NCBI RefSeq assembly: GCF_017832975.1 | Contig: NZ_JAFIBI010000001.1 | Location: forward strand, 1,426,001 to 1,490,000 | DNA from: Arthrobacter sp. PvP023 | Lineage (GTDB): Bacteria > Actinomycetota > Actinomycetes > Actinomycetales > Micrococcaceae | Direction of reading: 5' to 3' | DNA: 64,000 nucleotides | Shown here: positions 18,222-26,600 of the stretch, one piece after another | How the letters are laid out: each line of letters starts with the position of its first letter | How positions within the stretch are numbered: the stretch's first letter is position 1 | Notes under the pieces: model-generated | Database searches by the model: none | What the model was told of the DNA's origin: nothing | The model's input: only the letters and a program-made list of their open reading frames with translations | Program-made: the position numbers and the translations under genes

Positions 18222-18545
18222 TACCGCCGGCTGACCGCCGTCGTACGCGACGGCAAGGCGACGCCGTTCGAACTGGGCAGCGGAACGTTCACGCTCAATA
18301 ACTACGGGGTCTTAGGCGTGGACGGCTCCGCCGCGATCATCAACCACCCGGAAGTGGGCATTCTGGGCGTCGGCCGGATCATCGACAAGCCCTGGGTGGT
18401 CAACGGCGAGCTGACGGTCCGCAAAGTCACCGAGCTGACCCTCACCTTCGACCACCGAGTGTGCGACGGAGGAACGGCCGGCGGGTTCCTGCGTTATGTG
18501 GCTGACGCGATTGAGAATCCGGGAGCCGTGCTGGCTGACATGTGA
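18222..18545 (+). pseudogene. Orphan copy of the E2 acyltransferase C-terminus
   Basis: 107 residues plus stop in one clean frame, starting RRLTAVVRDGKATPFELG, through NNYGVLGVDGSAAIIN to DHRVCDGGTAGGFLRYVADAI. It retains the catalytic His and Asp but has no lipoyl or subunit-binding domain. It matches 10204-10527 codon for codon with mostly silent differences, and its codon use resembles the body of the E2 gene more than the 3' end now attached to it. The absence of frameshifts suggests the copy is recent or was under selection until recently. Confidence 0.8.
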
Positions 18546-18623
18546 GACATTCTAGGACGCTGGAAAGATGGCCCGGACCCCTCTGATTAGGGATGCCTAG
18601 ATCTGGCGCGGACTTAACCGGTC

Positions 18624-19412
18624 TTATGTAACCGGGACGCCATTCGGCGACGGCGCGGTGAGCGCATTGACGCCAGCCTTGTCGACGGGCTCGCCAAGCG
18701 CGAGTTCCTGGTTGCCTCTCAGCGGTACCCATCCAGCAAGCTGGGGTCTAAGCGCTGCCCGCGCCCTCCCATAGGTTTCAGGGTTCGATGCGGCTATAAC
18801 CGCTAGTGCAACGCTTCCCAGTACGAGAGTCGTGACGCCGAAAGTGCCCCTAACCTGTCGCGAATCCGCACGGCGGACCGTCATATATTTGCTATGGCAC
18901 GGCCATATGCCTGTCTCGCCCGCGTACCTAGCCACGAACACTTCGGCGGCGGGGACGGCATCAGGCCCTTCTGCACAAGTTCGCAGCTGCTCGGCGGTCA
19001 CAGTCCTGGTGCTTTGGTCCACCAGTTGGTACATGAACGAGGACTTCATGGCCCAATGGCCCAGCACCCTGACGTCCGATTTCTCAACCGCGGACGCATC
19101 GCCAGCCATCAACTCCTTGAGCGGCGGGCGGACTCGTTCTTCCAGCCGGCTCATCCAGCCTCCGTTGCACCGCCGACACACCGCCTTCACCGTTATGGAC
19201 TGGAGCGTTGGCGTGCCAAACCGTGGGATTTCTACTAGGGCAGTGTCCGGTCCGACGAAGCTCATACGAGGCTGGTACCTCGGACTCGTATCCCATGACT
19301 CAACGTATTCGGAAAACTGGGGGAGTCTTGTCAGCCACAGCGGTATGGCATGTTCTCGGGTAACGGGCTGACCATCGCAGAAGACGCAGCGCCGCTTACC
19401 GAGCTTGGACAT
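18624..19412 (-). CDS. HNH-like zinc protein of unknown function
   Basis: 262 residues from ATG 19412, which has GGGGGTCTCC just upstream. Near the N-terminus C9-x2-C12 is followed by REHAIPLWL (His21), and C79-x2-C82-N-G-G-W appears later. The pattern CxxC...EH.xP.W...CxxCNxxW is that of HNH/treble-clef nucleases or related nucleic-acid-binding proteins. Around residues 185-195 lies a hydrophobic stretch (TTLVLGSVALAVIAAS). I cannot name a family; a defence or mobile-element role is plausible because it sits in the accessory block. A non-catalytic zinc-binding role is the alternative. Confidence 0.65.
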   Translation of the reverse strand: MSKLGKRRCVFCDGQPVTREHAIPLWLTRLPQFSEYVESWDTSPRYQPRMSFVGPDTALVEIPRFGTPTLQSITVKAVCRRCNGGWMSRLEERVRPPLKELMAGDASAVEKSDVRVLGHWAMKSSFMYQLVDQSTRTVTAEQLRTCAEGPDAVPAAEVFVARYAGETGIWPCHSKYMTVRRADSRQVRGTFGVTTLVLGSVALAVIAASNPETYGRARAALRPQLAGWVPLRGNQELALGEPVDKAGVNALTAPSPNGVPVT

Positions 19413-19560
19413 GGAGACCCCCAGAATTAGATCAAGCCGAGTGGTCGACCTGTCCGACTCTAGCTGGCACAAACGAACACTGCGATGTTAACAGGGCCCG
19501 TGCCGGCCCCTGTTGCCTGACGGGTAGAATCGGGGCAGGTCTTAAACATGGGGGAAGAAT

Positions 19561-20687
19561 TTGACGTCGATCGACACTGAACCGCGCCTTGCTCGGCTGG
19601 ATTCGCTAACCGGTCTTCGGTTTTTCGCCGCATTTGTCGTTCTTCTCAGGCATACCGTGCCAGAGATTTTCCCTCTGCCAGGGTTGTCCGAGCTCAGTGC
19701 CATCGGCCCTATAGGGGTGGGCTTCTTCTTTGTGCTGTCAGGGTTCATTCTGACTTGGAACTGGAATCCTGCGACGGGTCGCGGAGTCTTTTACGGTCGC
19801 CGGGCAGCCCGCATTCTGCCGCTCCACGCGCTCACTACTGTAGTAGCCGCAGCACTTCTGATCATGGCAGATACCCCGTTGTGGGCAAGTACTATCCTGT
19901 CCCTCTTCTTGCTGCAGGCGTGGTTCACGGAGGGCTACCGCCTCGGGGGCAATAGCCCAAGCTGGTCGCTCTCAGTAGAGGCTTTTTTTATGTCTTGTTC
20001 CCCTTTGTAGTGAAGCCACTTACGCGGCTCACCATAAGAAAAAGCTGGATAATCATCGCATCGGCTGGAATGCTAATGGTTCTCTGGCACGGGGCATATG
20101 TGTTAGCCGGCAGAGCGGATGTCCCCTTCCTTTCCGCCTTCAGCGGGTACACGAACCCGGTTTACCGTTTGGGCGAATTCGTCATCGGAGTGGCACTGGC
20201 CAACGCGATGCGACAGGGCTGGCGCCCTCGGCTGTCAGTCTCGACTGCTGCATTGGTGGCCCTGTTCGGGTATGTCGCCTTGGCAGCGCTGAACGCTTTC
20301 GTCGAGCAGCTCACCGCGTCGGGCCTGCCACTTAGCGTGCTGGACCTTCTCTACCTGCCGCTAACAATCATGCTCGTCGCCTGCGCCGCCGATTCGGACC
20401 TGCACGGGCATAAGTCAATCTTCCGCAAGCCGGCATTCATCCGGCTCGGGGAATGGTCCTTCGCTCTCTACCTCGTTCAGGCGATTGTCATCACCGTCGC
20501 AGTCAGAGTGTTCCCATTCGGGACGGTCACTTGGCAAAGTGCCGTCGTGGCAACAGGCGTCATAGCTTTCTCGGTGGCGTTATCGGGCGCCCTGTTCCAC
20601 TGGTTTGAAAAGCCCGTGGAACGCTGGCTGAAGTCTAAGTTGCCTGCACCTAAGACATCCGGCCGACGCGTGTTTGCGAAGCGCTAG
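19561..20687 (+). pseudogene. Acyltransferase-3 split by a frameshift at a T7 run
   Basis: A TTG start at 19561 with GGGGGAAG upstream opens with LARLDSLTGLRFFAAFVVLL and continues through FFFVLSGFILTWNWNP to SWSLSVEAFF, then leaves the family frame at seven Ts (19983-19989) and stops at 20010. Moving back one base at that run gives AFFYVLFPFVVKPL and an open frame to 20687 with the remaining helices. A -1 slip on T-TTT-TTT would restore the full 375-residue protein. These enzymes modify surface glycans with acyl groups. It may be a pseudogene, a phase-variable gene, a slippage-decoded gene or a sequencing error. Confidence 0.85.
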
Positions 20688-20698
20688 GTTCGCACCAA

Positions 20699-20729
20699 GG
20701 CGCCCCCAACTCGTTTAGCTAGGGGCGCC
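20699..20729. terminator. Bidirectional stem-loop between convergent genes
   Basis: GGCGCCCC (20699-20706) pairs perfectly with GGGGCGCC (20722-20729) around a 15-nt loop, between the acyltransferase end and the convergent SGNH gene. Confidence 0.7.
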
Positions 20730-20771
20730 GTCAGTTGTTCATGAACCCGATGCGTCAGGCCTATACCCCGA

Positions 20772-21851
20772 CTAGGGCTTGATGTTCGGGTTGGCGACCA
20801 GGTAGGTCTTGATGACTGCATAGATGCCAGCGTGGCCTGCGTTGGATGGGCGGACGCGGGAGCCCGGCGTGTCGCTTCCTGCGTAGTTGCTCGCCACTGT
20901 CCGGTCAAAGGCGGTTCCAAGGTTGCAGTAGACCACACGGGGGTCATTGGCTTCCGTCACTGCCTGTGACGCGGCCGTGCGGAGCGCTACGAGGGCCGTC
21001 TCTGTGGTGTTGTTCTCCGCCGGGGTTGCCCCGTAAACGATCATCTTCGCGGCTGGGTAGCGTGCCTGCTTCCACGCGATCATGTTCTTGACGTTCGTTT
21101 TGTATGTCGCCACAGGGACGGCCTGCCCTGCGTCGTTCATGCCGAGGCTGTAGCCGATCACGTCTGCCTGCGGGAAGTCGTAGGCGCCGAGGAGTCGGCG
21201 GGACTCGTGCATGACTGACGTGGAGCCGGATACGGACTTGTTGATCATGCGGACCCAGATGCCCTTGTCCTTCCAGTATGCGAGTGTCAGCCAGTCGTAC
21301 TCGAAGGATTTTGCGGTGACGCCAGTTCCGGCTGCAGTGATTGAGTCGCCGATATGCAGGTACACCTTATCGGCGGAGTAATCGAAGTCATCAGCGATGC
21401 TCCAGCCGGAAACGTACGCAAAGAGGTTGACGCCGGTCAGTGAACCGCCGTCGTAGATTTCCCGAATCCGCACCGAGCCGGTTGATCCACCACTGGGACC
21501 GGTGACCGCGGGACGAATGATCGCGTTGACGGGGATGATGACGGGCGTGCCCGGCGTTACCTGCACCGTCCAGGTTTGCTGATCATTACCGCCGATACCT
21601 GTTTCGTACAGTGGTATCTGCAGGCGGGCGGAACGGTTGCACGTGACGGTGACGGTATCTACAACAAAGGCGCGTGTCACGCCTGGCGATGTGAAACCGG
21701 CCGACACCGAACCGTCGGTCGTGTAGGTGGCGTTTACTGTGGAGCTACCACCGGAAAAGGGTGTTCCTTCGGTGTTGCACGTTTCGCGTAGTGGCATAAG
21801 CGCGTTGTACTTCTGGCGCTGGGTCCGTGCGGGCTGGTCAAGAACTCCCAT
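20772..21851 (-). CDS. Phage-type SGNH/GDSL hydrolase
   Basis: 359 residues. The first 20 (LDQPARTQRQKYNALMPLR) look like an actinophage virion protein. A beta-rich region with many Thr/Gly residues (30-160) follows, then the SGNH domain: YLHIGDSITAAG (block I Ser), VIGYSLGMND (block III Asn) and SNAGHAGIYAVI (block V His). Such esterases occur on phage tail or fibre proteins and deacylate surface glycans. It overlaps or abuts the upstream phage-like gene by one base, consistent with a shared prophage operon. No other structural genes are present, so this is a prophage fragment. Confidence 0.75.
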   Translation of the reverse strand: MGVLDQPARTQRQKYNALMPLRETCNTEGTPFSGGSSTVNATYTTDGSVSAGFTSPGVTRAFVVDTVTVTCNRSARLQIPLYETGIGGNDQQTWTVQVTPGTPVIIPVNAIIRPAVTGPSGGSTGSVRIREIYDGGSLTGVNLFAYVSGWSIADDFDYSADKVYLHIGDSITAAGTGVTAKSFEYDWLTLAYWKDKGIWVRMINKSVSGSTSVMHESRRLLGAYDFPQADVIGYSLGMNDAGQAVPVATYKTNVKNMIAWKQARYPAAKMIVYGATPAENNTTETALVALRTAASQAVTEANDPRVVYCNLGTAFDRTVASNYAGSDTPGSRVRPSNAGHAGIYAVIKTYLVANPNIKP

Positions 21852-22175
21852 TTAGCTCACCACAATCTGAGTTACGTTGATCGCCGCGCCGGTTGAGTCG
21901 CGGGTAATGGCCGGTTGTGTGTAGGTCTCTGTGACGGGCGAACCGTGCGTGATGGTGTAGGAATCCACGGCTCCGGGGAAGGCTGCCGAGTATGTGGGGG
22001 TGTACGTTCCTGGTTGCCCGTCTGGCCATTCCACGTCGGCAGAGGTCACCAGTCCGTCCGCCCTAGTCACCGCCCCGGCGATTAACAGTTCAGGGTTCTT
22101 GGCGAGTTGGACATATCTGGCATAAGTGGCAGAAAGTTCCACGTATACGGTCAAGTTTCGGTCTCCCCCCACCAC
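21852..22175 (-). CDS. Phage-like small structural protein
   Basis: 107 residues (MVGGDRNLTVYVELSATYAR at the start). Composition is Thr/Val/Pro-rich with alternating beta-type residues and no signal peptide; TYTPTYSAAFPGAVDSYTIT resembles phage minor tail or capsid-decoration modules. It is directly upstream of the SGNH gene with no gap. No family is recognised with certainty. The IS481 element lies immediately upstream and may have removed its original neighbours and promoter. Confidence 0.5.
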   Translation of the reverse strand: MVGGDRNLTVYVELSATYARYVQLAKNPELLIAGAVTRADGLVTSADVEWPDGQPGTYTPTYSAAFPGAVDSYTITHGSPVTETYTQPAITRDSTGAAINVTQIVVS

Positions 22176-22214
22176 GACACGTTCCGATGACCAGACGCCG
22201 CGGGAAGACTCGCT

Positions 22215-23295
22215 CTAGATGGACTCGGCCATGACTTTGGTGACATCAGTGTTGAAGTGAGGAGGACCTCCGGGGCTTAGTGGAGGTGACTGACATCTTC
22301 ACGGCCACGGAGGTCCTCATGTCCCACGCTAATGCCCGTCTGACCGTTCATGGGAGATTTCTTCTTGTTGAAAGGGTGATCCGGGATCATCGGCCTGTTG
22401 CCCACGTGGCGAAGGAATTGGGTGTTTCCCGGCAGTGCGCCCACCGCTGGGTGAAGCGGTTCCGGGCCGAGGCTGAGGCCGGTCTTCTCGACAGGTCCAG
22501 CCGCCCTCACCGGACCCCGTCAAGGACCAGCGCCGAGCGGGAGGACGCTGTCATCGCGGCCAGGGCGGAGATACGGTGCGAGCTGGCGCGGTTGAGCCGT
22601 GCCACCGGTGTCCCCGAACGAACGATCTCGCGGATCCTCGCCCGACGGGGCTTGCCGCTTCTGGCTGCCTGCGACCCCGTGACCGGGGCCGTCATCCGGG
22701 CCAGCCGGTCAACGGCGGTCCGTTACGAACGCGACTACCCGGGAGAACTGATCCATGTGGACGTCAAGAAACTCGGACGGATCCCGGACGGCGGGGGCTG
22801 GCGCGCCCATGGCCGTTCAGAGAAGGTCCGCGGGCGCGGCATTGCATTCGACTACATCCACGCCGCCATCGATGACCGCAGCCGCCTGGCCTACGCCGAA
22901 ATCCACCCGGACGAGAGAGGGGCGACCGCTGCCGGCTTCCTTCTCCGAGCCGCCGCGTACTTCAAAGCGCGCGGCATCAGGAGAATCGAACGCATCATCA
23001 CCGACAACGCCTTCGCCTGCCGGAAGTCCGCCGCTTTCAAAGCCGCGGTGGCACAGCTCAATGCCGAACAGGGGTTCATTAAACCGCACTGCCCATGGAC
23101 CAACGGAAAGATCGAGCGTTTCAACCGGACCTTGGCAGCCGAATGGGCCTACTCCAAGCCATTTACCAGCAACACCGAACGAGCGACGGCACTTGACCCG
23201 TGGCTGAACTACTACAACACTGAACGCATCCACACCGCCATCAAAGGCACCCCGATCATGCGAGTGTCACTAACCTGATGGCCGAGTACATCTAG
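22215..23295 (+). mobile_element. IS481-family insertion sequence
   Basis: The ends share CTAGATG-N-ACTCGGCCAT as inverted repeats (22215-22232 and 23278-23295), with weaker homology continuing inward to GTGACA. One transposase gene lies inside. On the right it cuts a small minus-strand membrane-protein gene; on the left it abuts prophage genes on the minus strand. No clear target duplication was found. Confidence 0.82.
22319..23278 (+). CDS. IS481-family transposase, C-terminus frameshifted
   Basis: 319 residues from ATG 22319 (the frame is open 13 codons further up). The N-terminal HTH is VAHVAKELGVSRQCAHRW. The integrase core shows LIHVDVKKLG (first Asp), IERIITDNAF (second Asp) and PWTNGKIERFNRTL (Glu). 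The normal ending, xTNLMAEYI then TAG at the very end of the right inverted repeat, is visible in another frame: two extra bases in GTGTCACTAACC shift it and cause an early TGA, losing about eight residues. All catalytic residues remain, so activity cannot be excluded. Confidence 0.92.
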   Translation: MSHANARLTVHGRFLLVERVIRDHRPVAHVAKELGVSRQCAHRWVKRFRAEAEAGLLDRSSRPHRTPSRTSAEREDAVIAARAEIRCELARLSRATGVPERTISRILARRGLPLLAACDPVTGAVIRASRSTAVRYERDYPGELIHVDVKKLGRIPDGGGWRAHGRSEKVRGRGIAFDYIHAAIDDRSRLAYAEIHPDERGATAAGFLLRAAAYFKARGIRRIERIITDNAFACRKSAAFKAAVAQLNAEQGFIKPHCPWTNGKIERFNRTLAAEWAYSKPFTSNTERATALDPWLNYYNTERIHTAIKGTPIMRVSLT

Positions 23296-23409
23296 CCGGT
23301 GGAGCATCTCTTTGCGCAACGCAGAAATTTCGCGTCGGAGATTTAAGCCGATCGCCAGCAATCCCGCGACCCACAGTGCGGTTTGAAATAGGGGCACCCA
23401 AGCATCCAT
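23296..23409 (-). pseudogene. Small phage-type membrane protein truncated by IS481
   Basis: From ATG 23409 (AGGGG upstream) the frame reads MDAWVPLFQTALWVAGLLAI, a single TM helix, followed by a basic amphipathic helix NLRREISALRKEMLHRLD, and then runs into the IS481 right end. Small TM plus coiled tail proteins of this kind accompany lysis cassettes in actinophages. An alternative start at 23436 lacks a ribosome-binding site. The 3' part is gone. Confidence 0.55.
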
Positions 23410-23497
23410 TTTAAAACCCCTGACTTGATCATTCATGGAGGGAAGATCAGGCAAACCGAGAAGACCTGGTGCCGGCACTCACGGGACGGGCCCTGAC

Positions 23498-23520
23498 AAC
23501 GGCCACGGCTTCGGGCCGTT
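23498..23520. terminator. Stem-loop in the intergenic region before the giant gene
   Basis: AACGGCC (23498-23504) pairs with GGCCGTT (23514-23520); TTTGCGTTT follows on the plus strand, a weak U-rich tail. Confidence 0.45.
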
Positions 23521-23619
23521 TGCGTTTCGCAGCCGGATGGGCTGTTCGGGCCCCTCCGTCCATGCCCTCCTTGATTCAACCTTGAGCAATTCGACACAAA
23601 TCGGCACGGAATAGTACTT

Positions 23620-23663
23620 TTTGCGCGTTCTGCTAAGTTTTCCTCAATCGCACTTTGCGCGTT
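23620..23663 (+). promoter_or_regulatory. Paired TTTGCGCGTT direct repeats upstream of the giant gene
   Basis: TTTGCGCGTT occurs at 23620-23629 and again at 23654-23663, 34 bp apart, just before the GGGGG ribosome-binding site and ATG at 23677. Two identical 10-mers on roughly the same DNA face suggest a tandem operator, but chance cannot be excluded. Confidence 0.4.
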
Positions 23664-23676
23664 TTGGGGGAACAAC

Positions 23677-26600
23677 ATGAATAAAGGTCCTAGGGCACAC
23701 CTGTCTGGTTTCGCGCGGGCGAAGCGCTTGATGTCAGTGGCCGTCAGCTCGGCGTTAGTAGCAGGGCTGCTGGTTCTGCAGCCAGGTGAACTGGCTACGG
23801 CCCAGGCGGTGGAGCCGGCCGCCGTTCAATTCGAACCCTCCGTACCGACCGACTCACCGACCCCCACGCCGAGTCCCTCGGGATCCGCCGAGGCTTCCCC
23901 GCAGTGGACAGTCTCGCCGCAAAACGACAGCGAAGCCGACCAGCGCATGCGGCCGGGCCAGTACAGCCCCAAGGCACTGTCCGTCCGGCTCACCGACGAA
24001 GCGGATCAGCCCGTGGCCGGAGTGAAGGTCACCTTCGAAGTCCGGGCGGGAGAAGCCACCTTCGACCGGAGCAACGCCAAAACCCTGGATCTGACCACCG
24101 ACGCGGACGGTGTGGTGGTGGCCAACAGCCGCATCAACGCTGCGATGAGCGGGCTGCTCGCGGACAGCAGCTATGTGGGCACCATTGAAGTGGAAGCCCG
24201 TGCCGAGGGCTCGTCCTCCACCTTCGTTTTTGACCAGATCCATTCAACCGTCGCGGAAAGGCTCGAATACGTCGAGGGACGTGACCAGACCGTCCACAGC
24301 CCTTACGAAATCCTCAAGCCCCTCGTTGTGCGTGCCGTTGACGGCGACGGCAAGCCGGTTTCCGGCGCCACGGTGGAATTCACGGCCAAGAACGGTACCG
24401 CCAATTTCGGCTGGTCCTACCCCGCCACCACGTTCAGCACCGGCGACGACGGAACGGTCCGCACCAGCGACGGCGCCCAGTATTACCAGGTCCTGCGTTC
24501 CGGGATTTCTCCCGAGAGCCTGGCGGTGGATGCCGAAGTGGAAGCCCGGATTGCCGGGCTTGACCCGGTCCTTTTCACGATTCCGCTGGCACCCGTCGAG
24601 GCAGTGGAAATTATGTCCGGCGATGGCCAGGAAGTAGCCGGCGAGGACTATTTCCAGTCCCTGCAGGTCCGTGTGAAGGACAAGGACGGCACCCACCTTG
24701 GCTACCGGAATGTCAGCTTCGACATCAACGGTGAAGCCGGCTTCATGGTCAACGGCGAGGCCGGAAAATCCTTCCATGCAGTGAGCCAGTACGACGGGAG
24801 CGCCGCAGTCCCGTGGTACACGCTGCGCGCCAACCCCGGATCCAAGGCCTCGGGCACGCCGCTGGCGGTGACGGCCGCAGCCGGTACGAAAACCGCCACC
24901 TTCAACCTGAAGATTGTGAAGCAGCCGCGGGCGTGGAACCTGACCCAGGCGTATGGCGGCAACCAGACCGTTGCTGCCGGCGGCGCCTTCGCAGCGGCGC
25001 TCGGCGTGTATGCCAGGGACGAGCAGGGCCGGTATGCCGGCTACGCTCCAGTCACGTTCTCGATTGTCAACGGTGGCGGCTCCTACTTCGCAGGCCCCAA
25101 CGACACGAGGCTCACCACCATTGCGGTCGATGCCGACCGATATGGACATGCGGCCACACCCCAGGTGTGGGCGGGCGATCACGTGGGTGCGTTCACGGTC
25201 AAGGCAACCACCCCGGACTTTGCCGGGGAGCTGATATTCGACCTCGATGTGGTGGGCCAGCCGGCAGGCATTCAGGTGTATCCCGGTGCCGGTGCAGCTG
25301 CCTACCCGGAATCAACACTGGGCTGGCCGTACGCCGTGGTGACTGACAATGAGGGGCGGCCGGTGGGCAACCAGACGGTCACTTTCCGCGTCGAGAGCGG
25401 CGCCGTCGGCTTCGGCCGCAGCCTGGACGGGAGTGAAAAGACCCGCACGGCAGTGACTGACTCCAACGGTGTTGCGTACGCCGGGGAAGCGCTGTACACC
25501 GGAGCCGGAAAGTCCGCCTACGGACCAGCCGTCGTGAGTGCCGGCGTGGCCGGCGGCCCGCGGACAGAAGTCAACTACACGGTTTCCAGCTACCCTGTCG
25601 CCGAGCAACTCCTCACAGTATCCGGGGAAGGGCTCTCAGCGAAGCCTGGCGGGGTCCTCGCACCGGTCAGCGTTACTGCCGTGGGCGCGGGCTGGTCCAA
25701 CGCGGGCTATGCCGAGGTGACCTTCACACTGGAAGGTGAAACGGGCAGCTATTTCGTCAACGATCAAGGCGTCCGGATCGACGGGCCGGCGACTGTCACG
25801 GCCTCCAACTACGGCTACGCAACCGCGCCCCAGATTATTGCCGGTGACACAACAGGAAAAGTGGTGCTTAGGGCTGCTACGCCCGGAGCGCCGGACCTGC
25901 TGGTGAACCTTTCCGTCAGCGGCGGCGTCGGCAAGATCGTCAAGACATCGCAGGACAATCTGGAGGTCTTCCCGGAGGACCGGTTCGGCTACCTCACCGT
26001 GCGGGTTGAGGACGAGGGCGGCAACCCGGTCGGCAACGAAGCGGTGACCTTCACGGTGCGTGAGGGCGGCGCCGAATTCTCCAACTACTGGTGGGGCTGC
26101 TATTCCCAGCCATCCGGCCGGACCACCGTCACGGTTCAGACCGACTCCTACGGCAACGCCTCATCGCCAGTGCACCTGTGCGCCGTGCCTGGTCCGGATT
26201 CTGCCGGTGACGTTGTGGTGGACGTTGAAGCGGCGGGAGTCCTGGCAGACCCGTTCACCTTCAAGGTAAAGCCGCTGGCCGCTGCGACCTCCCTGGTCAC
26301 CTACGGCATGCCGGCTGCGCACGTCAAGACCGGTGACGACCTCAACGGCTTTGCCTACGCATACGCCACCGGCGCGGACGGGAGTCCTGCAGGATATGCC
26401 GATGTGACCTTCGCGATCGTCGGCGAAACAGACGCCAAGTTCAAGATCACCGATCCCGCAACCGGAGACGTCCGGCTGGAGTCCGAAGTCACTCTCCGGG
26501 CAGACCGCTGGGGCAACGTTTCTTCGCCCACCATTTCCGCCGGCCAGGTCCGCGGCGAATTTTCCCTGACCGCGAAGAGCAGCCAGTCAAACGAGCTGCG

